Assembly (NCBI RefSeq): GCF_900142545.1
Contig: NZ_FRBF01000001.1
Location: forward strand, 224,759 to 288,758
Direction: 5' to 3'
DNA length: 64,000 nt
From: Fibrobacter sp. UWT2
GTDB lineage: Bacteria; Fibrobacterota; Fibrobacteria; Fibrobacterales; Fibrobacteraceae
Part shown: positions 17,972-26,520 of the stretch, piece by piece
Numbering within the stretch: position 1 is the stretch's first letter
Layout: each line of letters begins with the position of its first letter
Made by a program: the position numbers and the translations under genes
The notes under the pieces: generated by a model
What the model was told of the DNA's origin: nothing
The model's input: only the letters and a program-made list of their open reading frames with translations
Databases searched by the model: none

Positions 17972-18043
17972 ATGAACATGATTCTGGATCTACGACTTAT
18001 TAACCTACTAGGACGTTGCGCTGGAGCGCAAGCCGGTTTTTAA
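17972..18043 (+). CDS. Leucine-rich leader peptide of leuA
   Basis: A 23-residue reading frame, beginning MNMILDLRLINLLGRC, in the long leader upstream of leuA. Five of its first 13 codons are leucine (CTG, CTA, CTT, CTA, CTA) and two are isoleucine. A hairpin TTGCGC-TGGA-GCGCAA (18016-18031) overlaps its 3' half and a strong terminator follows 53 bases after its stop. This is the layout of classical attenuation by ribosome stalling on scarce charged tRNA-Leu. No obvious Shine-Dalgarno is seen before the ATG. Confidence 0.7.
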   Translation: MNMILDLRLINLLGRCAGAQAGF

Positions 18044-18096
18044 GCATAGGTTCAAGACGATTTTAGAGTTTTAACCCAAGGATTTAAACCATAAGG

Positions 18097-18127
18097 CCCG
18101 CTCCAATGAGGATGCGGGTTCTTTTTT
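18097..18127 (+). terminator. leuA attenuator terminator
   Basis: CCCGC-TCC, loop AATGA, GGA, bulged T, GCGGG, then TTCTTTTTTT: a strong Rho-independent terminator lying 75 bases before leuA and after the leader peptide. Upstream GGTTTTTAA (18035-18043) can pair with TTTAAACC (18083-18090), a possible part of an alternative fold. Confidence 0.8.
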
Positions 18128-18201
18128 TAGGTCAAATTTCTATTTTTTGAACGTAAAAACGAACTTGAGCCTTGTTGGACAGGCAAGGAGATAAGGAAAA
18201 A

Positions 18202-19767
18202 ATGAGCGAAAATACGAATGCAAGACAACCCTTCTTCTATGACGTAACACTGCGCGACGGTAACCAGGCGCTTCCGAAGCCCTGGAACAATGCGCAAAAG
18301 AAGGATGTTTATCTTCAGTTGCTCAAGCTGGGCGTGCAGGGTGCCGAAGTCGGTTTCCCGGCATCTTCTGAAATGGATTTTGAATCTTGTAAGGAACTCG
18401 CGCAGCTCACTGCGAAAATGGCCGAAGAAGGCGACGAAGTCGCGAAGCGCATCGTGGTCTCTGGCTTGGCCCGCTGTGTGGAAAGCGATATCCAGCGCTG
18501 TTGGGAAGCGGTGCAGTACGCTCCGCATCCGCGTATCCATACCTTCCTCGCCACAAGCCCGCTCTCGATGGAACATGTGCTGCACATGACGCCGGAACAG
18601 GTGAAGGAAAAGGCGGTGCATTGCGTGAAGTTTGCAAAGTCGCTCGTGGGTGACAAGGGTGATGTGGAATTCAGCGCTGAACATTTTGGCGACTGCCTCG
18701 AAAACATGGATTTCGTGATTGACGTGCTGAAGGCCGTGGTCGAAGCCGGCGCGACGACCATCAACCTGCCGAATACGGTCGAACGTTATCGTCCGTTCCT
18801 GTACGTGAATCAAATCAAGCAGGTGTACGAAGCCCTGCCGAAGAATATCACGATTTCTGTCCACTGCCACAACGACTTGGGTATGGCAACGGCTGCGACC
18901 GTCGAAAGTTTCTTCGTGGGTGCGACCCAGCTGGAAGTTGCCCTGAATGGTCTCGGTGAACGTTGCGGCAACACGAACTTCTACGAAGTCGCAGTCGCGC
19001 TGCATAACTCCGGCGTGAATACGGGCCTGCACATGGAGCGCATTTACGAAACGGCCATCCTGATTTCCCAGTGGTCGGGTATCAGTATTTACAGCCGCGC
19101 TCCGTTGATTGGCGCCGAAGCGATTGTGCACCGTAGCGGCATCCATCAGGATGGCGCCTCCAAGACGAAGGACATGAAGAAGGGCGCCTACCGCCCGATC
19201 GACTACTCGATTATCGGTCGTCACCAGAACGATTCGCTCAGCTTCACCAGCCAGAGTGGCCGTACCGCCGTTTATGAAATCATCACGAAGTTCGGCTACA
19301 AGATGTCTCTTGCCGAAGCCGCCGAACTGCAGCCGATTCTGAAGGCTTGCAGCGAAAAGGAAGGCGAACTGTCTGCCGAACGCGTGCTGGATGTGTTCCG
19401 CGAACATTTCGTGAATGTAAACGGCCGCCTGATTTTCAACAACATCGAAGTCGTGCCCGACGAAAACCGCTTTATCTTCCACTTCAAGAAGGATGGCGAA
19501 TCTTTGGTGAAGTCCGTGACGGCCGAAGGCCCGATCGAGGCGGCCCTCATGCTCATGCGTGAAATCGGCATGCCGGTGGAACTCGTGAAGTACCGCCAGC
19601 TCGTTGTGCCCGAAAAGGATAAGATGTGGGCGGGCCGAGGCCTCAGCCGCATTGTGCTGAAGGCGAACAACGTTGAAGTCGAAGGCCGCGGTGTGTCGAG
19701 CGATACGCTCAAGGCAAACATGCGCGCTCTCTTCGGTGGCGTGAACCTGCTGTATAAGAAGGTGTAA
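18202..19767 (+). CDS. leuA: 2-Isopropylmalate synthase
   Basis: First committed step of leucine synthesis: condenses acetyl-CoA with 2-oxoisovalerate. 521 residues: an HMGL-like TIM barrel (about 10-290) with the metal-site motif TLRDGNQAL, the metal-binding HCHNDLGMA and GLGERCGNTN. A linker region with HRSGIHQDGASK comes next, then a C-terminal LeuA-type regulatory domain (about 390-521). Start 18202 is chosen because AAGGAAAAA precedes it and homology begins soon after; an in-frame ATG at 18172 is less likely. The upstream leader peptide and terminator argue that leucine controls its transcription. It is monocistronic. Confidence 0.93.
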   Translation: MSENTNARQPFFYDVTLRDGNQALPKPWNNAQKKDVYLQLLKLGVQGAEVGFPASSEMDFESCKELAQLTAKMAEEGDEVAKRIVVSGLARCVESDIQRCWEAVQYAPHPRIHTFLATSPLSMEHVLHMTPEQVKEKAVHCVKFAKSLVGDKGDVEFSAEHFGDCLENMDFVIDVLKAVVEAGATTINLPNTVERYRPFLYVNQIKQVYEALPKNITISVHCHNDLGMATAATVESFFVGATQLEVALNGLGERCGNTNFYEVAVALHNSGVNTGLHMERIYETAILISQWSGISIYSRAPLIGAEAIVHRSGIHQDGASKTKDMKKGAYRPIDYSIIGRHQNDSLSFTSQSGRTAVYEIITKFGYKMSLAEAAELQPILKACSEKEGELSAERVLDVFREHFVNVNGRLIFNNIEVVPDENRFIFHFKKDGESLVKSVTAEGPIEAALMLMREIGMPVELVKYRQLVVPEKDKMWAGRGLSRIVLKANNVEVEGRGVSSDTLKANMRALFGGVNLLYKKV

Positions 19768-19775
19768 AATTCTTT

Positions 19776-19802
19776 GCCGGGTATTTTTACCCGGCATTTT
19801 TT
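19776..19802 (+). terminator. Terminator of leuA
   Basis: GCCGGGTA-TTTT-TACCCGGC (19776-19795) followed by ATTTTTT; textbook Rho-independent form. Confidence 0.92.
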
Positions 19803-19826
19803 ATGGGATGAAAATTAGGAGGTTGC

Positions 19827-22358
19827 ATGCTTTTAATTGTAGCTCTTTTGCTTGCCGCAAGCTTTAGCTTTGCTACTGATTGGGTTGATGTTGCCGTAAA
19901 ACCCAAACTCGTCGAATCTAGCGGAGATTCTTATTATGAGATTTCTTCTGCAAAGGAACTAGCTTGGTTTTCGAAAGAAGTCGCTTCTGGAAAAACGGGT
20001 ATTAATGCCGTTTTGAAGAATGACATTGTTCTCTGGAATCCGGCTTCGGGTGATACCAACTATTGGAATCCGATTGGTCCTTCGGACTCGCTTGCCTTTG
20101 AGGGTACTTTTGACGGTAACGGAAAAACGGTTGCTGGAGCGCATTCTGTTTACGAAGAAAGAAACCTGGACACCTTGGTGAATGGCTTTTTCCGCTATGT
20201 GGGTGAGTCTGGAGTTGTGAAAAATTTGACGTTGAAACAGTCTTTTATTAAGACTGTTTACGCGGGTTCCGATACCATTACGGATACTTCTGCAGAAGAC
20301 GCTGTAGCTCCTCAGTTGTATTCTGCGGTGGGAGGAATTGCAGGCTACAATAAGGGCTTGTTGCAGAATGTTTCGTTTGTCGGAGATTCTGTTGTTGCCG
20401 CGGGAGATTCCAAGGTTACTTCTGGTGCGAGAACCGGTAATATCTACATTGTCAACTATATCGCAGGCAATATCGCTGCTATAAATGATGGGGTTATTGA
20501 CGGCTTTGAATCGGATGCGCAACTCAATGTCCGCAACAGAGGTATAATGAGCCTTAGCTTTAATATTGGCTATGCAGGCGGCGCTGTCGGTATAAATAGG
20601 GGCTCTGTCAAGAATGGAGTGAATCTCAAATATGTGAATTTGCCGAATATAGGCTTTGCTGGCGGTATTTGCGGCTATAATTATGGTTCTATCGAAAATG
20701 TTGAAAATAGGGGCATTGTCTATAATAACGAAGGTAGTGCGGGCGGTATTGCCTCATATAACTTGGGGACAATCAAAAGGGCTGTCATGACAACTTCGAT
20801 AAGGGGCTCTGCGTCTTATACGACTTATGGTGGTGGCGTTACTGCGTATAACAATGGCTATATAACGGAAAGTGGAATGTTCCAGACGAAAAATTCGAAC
20901 ATCACGGTGAATAAAAATGCACAAGAATATCAGATGATGGGCGTGTCTATTTTGCCGGCGGAAGGAACGGCTGGCGGCGTTTCTGCGACGCAAGGCCCGC
21001 AGGGGGTTATAGAAAATTGTGGCGCGGCCGTATGGATCGTGGGTGTTGGTGTTTCATCGACTACCAAGTCAAGGAATATCTATGTCGGAGGTCTTGTGGG
21101 ACTAGATTCTGGCTCTGTCATTGGATCCTATGCGGCAAATTCGAATCTTCTTCAAGGCGACAAATATAAGCCGATGTATTATATAGTGGATTCAACAAAA
21201 AAACACAGCTCGAACCATTATGATTCGACTTATCTGTCTGTTAAGTTTGATGACGAAAATGCGGGGTTTCCGACTTCGACGATGCGCTCCGCAAAGTATG
21301 CCTGGCTTTTAAATACCCAAATGGGGTCTGCAAAGAATAATGGTGTGTGGACCTACGATGATTGGTATCCGCTTATTGCAAATATGGATAAAATACCTAC
21401 ATATCGGGTTGTTCGCTATGTGAATGAAGCTGCTTATGATACGCTTTATACGAATTATCTGGGGCATGCTATTTGGAATGATCGTATTCCTGAAGGCGAT
21501 AATGGAAAATCACTTGCTTATTGGGCTTATCGTAATGGGAACTCGTTTGCAAAAATTACTGATCAGCATATATTTAAAAGTGATACCAGTATTTACGCTG
21601 TTCTTGATGCAAAGGAAAACCTGGACTTTACGGTGACCTTCTTGGATTATAATGGTGTTGTTTTACAAGAATTAAAAAATATTCCTTATGGAACGGTTCC
21701 TCAATATTCTGGACCGGAATTATTCCGCGATTCTACTGGATTAATGCGTCGTTACACGTTCAAGGGGTGGAGCCCTGCTGTAACCGAAGTGCATTACAAT
21801 CAGGTTTATAAGGCTCTTTACGATTCGACTTACAGAAAATACCAGGTTTCCTATAGTGCAGTTTGCCTTAATCGAGATTACAGTAGGCAGGATACTTCTA
21901 TTTATGGAAATGAAGCGCATTTGTGTGGCCGCTATTATCCCGGCAGTTGCACGGATTCGTTAAATGAATATGTTTTTAAAGGCTGGAATGTAAATTGTGA
22001 TTCGTTTGCCGTTCTTTCGGATACGACAATTTATGCCGTATATGATACGATTCCTTTGTCAAGCTCGTCTTCTGAAAAGATTAGTTCGAGTTCCTCTGTC
22101 GAAGAAAAAAGCTCCTCGTCGAAAACTGAAACGATTCAGCTGCCTTTGGCAAGCGTATCGCTGAAATACTCGGTGGAAAGAGGCTGGATCCATGTTTACG
22201 GGTTGACTGCTGGAGTGCCTGTGACGCTGTTTGATGTGCAGGGTAATCTGGTAAAGCGAGAAATGTCAACGGGTAGTAACTTATCTATTGCGCTTGAACG
22301 CCGAGGAATGTATATTTTGAGGTATATGGGAACAAGTTACAGGGTCTTTGTTCCTTAA
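19827..22358 (+). CDS. Secreted surface protein with GLUG-like repeats and InlB-type repeats
   Basis: 843 residues with a signal peptide (MLLIVALLLAASFSFA). Residues about 100-450 hold at least six GLUG-like motifs (GGIAGYNKGLLQNV, GGAVGINRGSVKNG, GGICGYNYGSIENV, GGIASYNLGTIKRA, GGVTAYNNGYITES, GGLVGLDSGSVIGS), which should form a beta-helix. About 600-750 contain two Listeria-Bacteroides (InlB B) type repeats (FKGWSPAV...ALYDST; FKGWNVN...AVYDT). A Ser-rich linker and a C-terminal sorting-like domain (ERRGMYILRYMGTSY) end it. GGAGG lies before the start. Likely an adhesin or surface scaffold; no enzyme motif seen. Confidence 0.85.
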   Translation: MLLIVALLLAASFSFATDWVDVAVKPKLVESSGDSYYEISSAKELAWFSKEVASGKTGINAVLKNDIVLWNPASGDTNYWNPIGPSDSLAFEGTFDGNGKTVAGAHSVYEERNLDTLVNGFFRYVGESGVVKNLTLKQSFIKTVYAGSDTITDTSAEDAVAPQLYSAVGGIAGYNKGLLQNVSFVGDSVVAAGDSKVTSGARTGNIYIVNYIAGNIAAINDGVIDGFESDAQLNVRNRGIMSLSFNIGYAGGAVGINRGSVKNGVNLKYVNLPNIGFAGGICGYNYGSIENVENRGIVYNNEGSAGGIASYNLGTIKRAVMTTSIRGSASYTTYGGGVTAYNNGYITESGMFQTKNSNITVNKNAQEYQMMGVSILPAEGTAGGVSATQGPQGVIENCGAAVWIVGVGVSSTTKSRNIYVGGLVGLDSGSVIGSYAANSNLLQGDKYKPMYYIVDSTKKHSSNHYDSTYLSVKFDDENAGFPTSTMRSAKYAWLLNTQMGSAKNNGVWTYDDWYPLIANMDKIPTYRVVRYVNEAAYDTLYTNYLGHAIWNDRIPEGDNGKSLAYWAYRNGNSFAKITDQHIFKSDTSIYAVLDAKENLDFTVTFLDYNGVVLQELKNIPYGTVPQYSGPELFRDSTGLMRRYTFKGWSPAVTEVHYNQVYKALYDSTYRKYQVSYSAVCLNRDYSRQDTSIYGNEAHLCGRYYPGSCTDSLNEYVFKGWNVNCDSFAVLSDTTIYAVYDTIPLSSSSSEKISSSSSVEEKSSSSKTETIQLPLASVSLKYSVERGWIHVYGLTAGVPVTLFDVQGNLVKREMSTGSNLSIALERRGMYILRYMGTSYRVFVP

Positions 22359-22383
22359 ACGAATAAATGCCTAGAGGTGGCTT

Positions 22384-22740
22384 ATGCTCGAACAACTGAA
22401 ACGCCCTTTCAAAAAACGCTACGATAAGGTCCGCTCTTATGCGGGGAACTTTGTCGGTCCTGTTAAGGAATCTGCGTCCAAGTTGTTCGCGATGTTCCCG
22501 AAGCTGGATGCCTTTGCTGGTTTAGAAGACCAGGCTGAACCTTCTGCTGATGGTGCCGTCGTTGAAGCCGAGGGTGCCGCAAAGCCTGGCCTGAAGGCAA
22601 GGCTCAAGGAATTCAAAGCCTCGCTCAAGGGACTCTCTGATTTTCAGAAGCTGATCCTCCTCACGATTGCGGTGGTACTCCCTGCGGGTATCTTTATTGC
22701 CGTGGTGCTTGCTGGTATTTTCCACAGACATAGAAAGTAA
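22384..22740 (+). CDS. Small membrane protein, unknown function
   Basis: 118 residues, not recognised. The basic N-terminus (LKRPFKKRYDKVRSY) precedes a helical region, an acidic/Ala-rich linker (about 55-70) and one strongly hydrophobic helix near the C-terminus (about 90-113, LILLTIAVVLPAGIFIAVVLAG), ending in HRHRK. A C-tail-anchored inner-membrane protein is likely. AGAGG precedes the start, and its stop overlaps the next start (TAATG), so it is translationally coupled to the aminotransferase at 22740. Confidence 0.75.
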   Translation: MLEQLKRPFKKRYDKVRSYAGNFVGPVKESASKLFAMFPKLDAFAGLEDQAEPSADGAVVEAEGAAKPGLKARLKEFKASLKGLSDFQKLILLTIAVVLPAGIFIAVVLAGIFHRHRK

Positions 22741-23978
22741 TGCTTTCGTCTCGACTCCCCAAAGATCTGTCTCCATCGCCGTTCTTTGCTGAACTGGAAC
22801 GCGCGAAGGCGTGCGCGAAAAAGGATGCTGCCGAGGGTGGTCTTTCGTTCATCGACATGACGGTTTCTTCGCCTGTGAAGGCGGGACTGCCGGTGGAGCT
22901 GGATGCCGCTGTCGATGAAGGCCGCGAGTCTTTTGGTTGCTGGAATCCGGACGCGGCTGGCTGGAAGTCGGCACGCGAAGCGGTGGTGGAGTATTACCGC
23001 GAACGCGGCGGAAACTTTACCGCGGGTCAGATTATTCTGACCGCAAGTACCAGCGAAGCTTACTCTGTTTTGTTCAAGACTTTCTGCGATCCTGGCGATG
23101 TAATTTTGACGCCGATGCCGGGATATCCGCTGCTTGATACGCTTGCTCAGTTGGAACATTTGGAATGCTCGCCTTATTTTCTGCAGCTGAAACGAGAGAA
23201 GTCTTCTTTTCGATTTGTGTTGGATTCCGACAGCTTGCTTGCTGCTCCGGAGAAAGCGAAAATCCTGCTGCTGGTTTCGCCGCATAACCCGACGGGCCAT
23301 TGCGTATCCCGCGAAGAATGGAATGTGGCGGTCCGCTTCTGTGAAGACAACGACATGATTCTTGTGGTCGACGAAGTCTTCGGCGATTACGGCTTTTCGA
23401 ACAAGGCCCAGCGCAGCTGGAAGTATGTATTAGGCGAGGAACAACTCTGGGATGCGGGCGGTAACGATCTCATCAATTTGCCGGAGAACGGCCCCAAGTG
23501 CCCGATATTCTGGCTGAATGGCTTAAGCAAGGCTGTCGGCTCGCCGCAACTCAAGCTCGGCTGGATGGCTTTCTATGCCCCGCGTGAACGCTTTGAAGAA
23601 ATCCGCGCGGCTCTCGAATTTGTGGAAGACGCTTACTTGAGTGTGTCCGCTCCGGCGCAGGCGCTGGGTACGTCGCTGTTGCCCAAGGCCGCAGTCTACG
23701 AAGCACAAGTCAAGGAACGCTTGCTTGCAAATTGGCAGACGCTCCGCGAAGCTTTCCCGGCCAAGTATTGCCCCGAAGTTCTGGGCGGCTGGTATGCTGT
23801 CGTGCGCCTCGGCGAAGACGACGAGGAACTCACGCTTCGCTTGCTTAAGGAAAAACATGTACTGGTGCAGCCTGGATTCTTCTTCGATTTCGACGAAGAC
23901 GGCTGGGTGGTGATTAGCTTGTTGCAAGAACCTGCGACTTTTAAGGAAGCGGTGCAGCGAATGAAAGAACTGCAATAG
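22740..23978 (+). CDS. Class I/II PLP-dependent aminotransferase
   Basis: 412-residue fold-type I aminotransferase. Signs: TASTSEAYSVLFKTFCDPGD (cofactor-phosphate region), MPGYPLL, SPHNPTG, VVDEVFGDY and the PLP lysine in NGLSKAVGSPQLKLGW (K264). The family covers aspartate, alanine and aromatic aminotransferases; the pattern with NxxPTG and SKxxGxPxLKLGW suits an alanine/aspartate-type enzyme, but the substrate cannot be assigned. Coupled to the small membrane protein upstream by a one-base overlap. Confidence 0.88.
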   Translation: MLSSRLPKDLSPSPFFAELERAKACAKKDAAEGGLSFIDMTVSSPVKAGLPVELDAAVDEGRESFGCWNPDAAGWKSAREAVVEYYRERGGNFTAGQIILTASTSEAYSVLFKTFCDPGDVILTPMPGYPLLDTLAQLEHLECSPYFLQLKREKSSFRFVLDSDSLLAAPEKAKILLLVSPHNPTGHCVSREEWNVAVRFCEDNDMILVVDEVFGDYGFSNKAQRSWKYVLGEEQLWDAGGNDLINLPENGPKCPIFWLNGLSKAVGSPQLKLGWMAFYAPRERFEEIRAALEFVEDAYLSVSAPAQALGTSLLPKAAVYEAQVKERLLANWQTLREAFPAKYCPEVLGGWYAVVRLGEDDEELTLRLLKEKHVLVQPGFFFDFDEDGWVVISLLQEPATFKEAVQRMKELQ

Positions 23979-23988
23979 CAGTTTAGGG

Positions 23989-25128
23989 CTACAGGTGAGC
24001 CTTTAGCTTTTCGATAATTTCAGCTACATCGGTGAAGGCGCAGACGGGCAGGCTGATGGCGTGCTCCGAGGCCCACTCCGCTCCGGTCTGGTTTGCGGCC
24101 CATTCTTCTTCTGTCATCATCATTCCGCATACAGCGATGGGAACTTTAAAGCAGGGTTGCTCTTGCAGCGGGGCGGGGTAGTGGATGCAGTAGGGAATTT
24201 CGGCTGCTTTCAGCTTCTGAATAAAACTTTCGCGATTCTCGGCCAAAACCGTATACTGGGCGTAGGTGCACTTGCATCCGGTTTCGATTTTTTGCGGAAC
24301 AATCTTTTGACCATCAGTGACGATGCAGTTGTATTCAGCGAAAAATTCGTCGTACTTGGCTGCATTTTGGCGCCTGACCACAAGTTCTTCGTCCAAGTGC
24401 TTGAGCTTGACTCTGAGAACCGCCGCCTGCAGTGCGTCGAGTCTGCTGTTCATACCGGCAATTTCGTGCTGGTAACGCCCGGCGCTCCCATGGTTTGCGA
24501 TCATGCGGATCTTTTGGGCGAAGGCTTCGTTCGCGGTAAAGAGTGCGCCGCCGTCTCCGTAGCAGCCGAGTGGCTTGCTCGGGTAAAAGCTGGTAATGGC
24601 GATGTCTCCGAAGGTGCATGCCATCTGGCTGGTCCTGGCCCCGAATGCCTGGGCGCTGTCCTCGATAATCCAAAGCTTGTGTTTCGTTGCGATTTCGCGC
24701 AGTTCCTTGAAGGGGGCGCACTGGCCGAACAGGTTTACCGCAATAATGCCCTTGGTGCGCTTGCTGATCAGTTTTTTGACGCTTTTGGGGTCGATTTGCA
24801 GGGTTTCTCGGTCAATGTCGGCAAATTGGGGGATGCCGCCGAGAAGGGCGACGCATTCTGCGGGGGCGATAAAGGTAAAGTCGGGGACAATCACCTCGTC
24901 ACCAGGGTGTAAATCCATGGTCATCAGGGCGATAGTGAGGGCGTCCGTGCCGCTGGCGCAGGTAATCGCGTGGGTGTTTTCGCCCAAATACTCCGAAAGT
25001 TCCTTTTCAAGTGCCTGTACCTGGGGGCCTCCTATGTAACAACCGCTATCCAACACCTCTCGTTCGGCTTTTTCGAGTTCAAAACGGTATTTTTCGCGTT
25101 GTGCAGTTAAATTTACAAAGGAAATCAT
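23989..25128 (-). CDS. DegT/DnrJ/EryC1/StrS family sugar aminotransferase
   Basis: Transfers an amino group to a keto-sugar nucleotide, usually for O-antigen, capsule or glycan synthesis. 379 residues: VDSG/YIGGPQVQALEKELSEYLG at the N-terminus, CASGTDALTIAL, DFTFIAPAECVALLGG, the EDSAQAFGA motif and the PLP lysine in SFYPSKPLGCYGDGG (K185). Closest in pattern to WbpE-like enzymes making amino-uronic acids, which is an inference. No other sugar-nucleotide gene is adjacent. It is convergent with the aminotransferase at 22740. Confidence 0.9.
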   Translation of the reverse strand: MISFVNLTAQREKYRFELEKAEREVLDSGCYIGGPQVQALEKELSEYLGENTHAITCASGTDALTIALMTMDLHPGDEVIVPDFTFIAPAECVALLGGIPQFADIDRETLQIDPKSVKKLISKRTKGIIAVNLFGQCAPFKELREIATKHKLWIIEDSAQAFGARTSQMACTFGDIAITSFYPSKPLGCYGDGGALFTANEAFAQKIRMIANHGSAGRYQHEIAGMNSRLDALQAAVLRVKLKHLDEELVVRRQNAAKYDEFFAEYNCIVTDGQKIVPQKIETGCKCTYAQYTVLAENRESFIQKLKAAEIPYCIHYPAPLQEQPCFKVPIAVCGMMMTEEEWAANQTGAEWASEHAISLPVCAFTDVAEIIEKLKAHL

Positions 25129-25230
25129 GCGCCCAAAGATATAAATTTTTGCCCACCCCTTGAAAAATTTCCAATATTTACTAACTTTGAACCAACATTT
25201 TTAAGTAGGTTTTCACCCGGAGATAATAAG

Positions 25231-25491
25231 GTGCCTCAACACAAATCTTGCAAAAAGCGTCTGCTTCAGGCCGAAAAGGCCAATGCCATGAACCGTTCTA
25301 CCCGTTCCGCTATCCGTACCGCCCTCAAGGCTGTCCGTAGCGCAACTTCTAAGGAAGAAGCCCTCAAGGCCATGCCGGCTCTGTTTAGCATGCTCGACAA
25401 GGCTGCTGCCAAGGGTCGTGCCGGTTTCTGCGCTAACCGCGTCGCTAACTACAAGGCCAAGGCCGCTAAGGTCGTTAACGGTCTCGCCTAA
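25231..25491 (+). CDS. rpsT: 30S ribosomal protein S20
   Basis: Binds 16S rRNA in the small subunit body. 86 residues, very basic and helical: PQHKSCKKRLLQAEKANAMNRSTRSAIRT and the C-terminal KGRAGFCANRVANYKAKAAKVV-type helix are typical. The start is GTG with GGAG eight bases before. It stands alone, with a promoter-like region upstream (TATTTACTAACTTTG). Its codon use is strongly biased, as expected of a ribosomal gene. Confidence 0.93.
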   Translation: MPQHKSCKKRLLQAEKANAMNRSTRSAIRTALKAVRSATSKEEALKAMPALFSMLDKAAAKGRAGFCANRVANYKAKAAKVVNGLA

Positions 25492-25521
25492 TTAATCGCT
25501 AAGTCGATTTAGAGCGAATTT

Positions 25522-25555
25522 GAATAAGCCGATACACTGAGTGTGTCGGCTATTC
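25522..25555 (+). terminator. Hairpin after rpsT
   Basis: AGCCGATACAC / GTGTGTCGGCT stem with TGA loop, flanked by GAATA and ATTCG. The T-run is poor, so termination is likely but not certain. Confidence 0.55.
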
Positions 25556-25572
25556 GTGTATATTCATTTTTC

Positions 25573-25578
25573 TATATT
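25573..25578 (+). promoter_or_regulatory. -10 box immediately before mscS start
   Basis: TATATT ends five bases before ATG 25584, with no Shine-Dalgarno sequence in between. Transcription would begin at or next to the start codon, implying a leaderless mRNA. Confidence 0.5.
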
Positions 25579-25583
25579 TGTCT

Positions 25584-26417
25584 ATGATGATGGATTCGAT
25601 TAGGCTTTTTCTTGAAACTCGTTTTGGCGGAATCCTGGATCATTCCGTGATTCAGCGCCTGTTTATCGCGATGCTGCTTTTGGTGGCGGCGCGTCTTCTT
25701 TTGATTTTCTTGAAGTACGTCATTAGCCATGCTGAAAGTCGTGGGCTTGATTCTTCGGCCAAACCGCTGGTCTATTCGCTATTCTCGTACTGCATCTACA
25801 TTGTTACTTTGTTGTTAGTGCTCCACGTGCTGGGCGTGAATACTGCTGGTATCGTGGCCTTGGTAGGTGCAGCGAGCTTGGCCGTCGGCCTCGCTCTGAA
25901 AGATGCCCTGGCAAACATTGCCTCAGGCTTGTTGCTGCTGTTCCTTCGCCCCTTTAAGGCTGGTGATTACATTGAATGCGGCAATATCAAGGGGAATATC
26001 ATCGGAATCGGGCTCTTCAATACCACGCTCCGTACTTTGGATGGCCTCTACGTATCGTCCCCGAACACCTCTCTTTGGGGCCAGCCTATTGTGAATTTCA
26101 GTAAAAATCCGCTTCGCAGGCTCGAAATTACGGTCGGAATCGACTACGGGGACTCCCCGGAAAAGGCGCTTGACATTATGCGTGACGTAGTGGCCACTGA
26201 ACCGCTCTTTATGCGTAAGCCGGAACCCCAGTTCTTTGTCTCGGGCCTCGAAGATAGCGCCGTGAATGTGACCTTTAGGGCCTGGACCCGTACGCAGGAC
26301 TACTTCAACTTGCGCTGGAAGTATACGGCCGAGATTAAAAAGCGCTTTGCTGAAGAAAAAATTACGATTCCGTTCCCGCAGCGGGTTGTCCATTGGACAA
26401 ATGCTCCGCAAATTTAA
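25584..26417 (+). CDS. MscS family mechanosensitive channel
   Basis: Opens under membrane tension to release solutes in osmotic downshock. 277 residues: membrane helices near 22-42, 62-85 and 88-118. The last has the MscS TM3 pattern of spaced Gly/Ala (VALVGAASLAVGLALKDALANI) followed by SGLLLLFLRPFKAGDYI. The soluble beta domain (NTTLRTLDGLYVSSPN) and alpha/beta C-terminal domain come after. The size matches the small MscS class. ATG 25584 is preferred to a TTG at 25578. A terminator follows. Confidence 0.92.
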   Translation: MMMDSIRLFLETRFGGILDHSVIQRLFIAMLLLVAARLLLIFLKYVISHAESRGLDSSAKPLVYSLFSYCIYIVTLLLVLHVLGVNTAGIVALVGAASLAVGLALKDALANIASGLLLLFLRPFKAGDYIECGNIKGNIIGIGLFNTTLRTLDGLYVSSPNTSLWGQPIVNFSKNPLRRLEITVGIDYGDSPEKALDIMRDVVATEPLFMRKPEPQFFVSGLEDSAVNVTFRAWTRTQDYFNLRWKYTAEIKKRFAEEKITIPFPQRVVHWTNAPQI

Positions 26418-26447
26418 ATTTTCGGACATATTCCGCCTTAGAATGTT

Positions 26448-26487
26448 AAAATCGCAGATTTTATGGTCTGCGATTTTATTTTTTTAT
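26448..26487 (+). terminator. Terminator of mscS
   Basis: AAAATCGCAGA (26448-26458) pairs with TCTGCGATTTT (26467-26477), then ATTTTTTT. Confidence 0.92.
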
Positions 26488-26520
26488 TAGATTTAGGGAC
26501 AGATATATCAAGGATGTGTA

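Noticed and set aside
18127..19797. A 556-residue minus-strand frame across leuA
   Set aside because: Antisense shadow; leuA motifs are complete on the plus strand.
22384..23978. Tight coupling of a small membrane protein with an aminotransferase as a toxin-antitoxin-like pair
   Set aside because: The aminotransferase is a full metabolic enzyme and the small protein lacks toxin features; simple operon coupling is enough.
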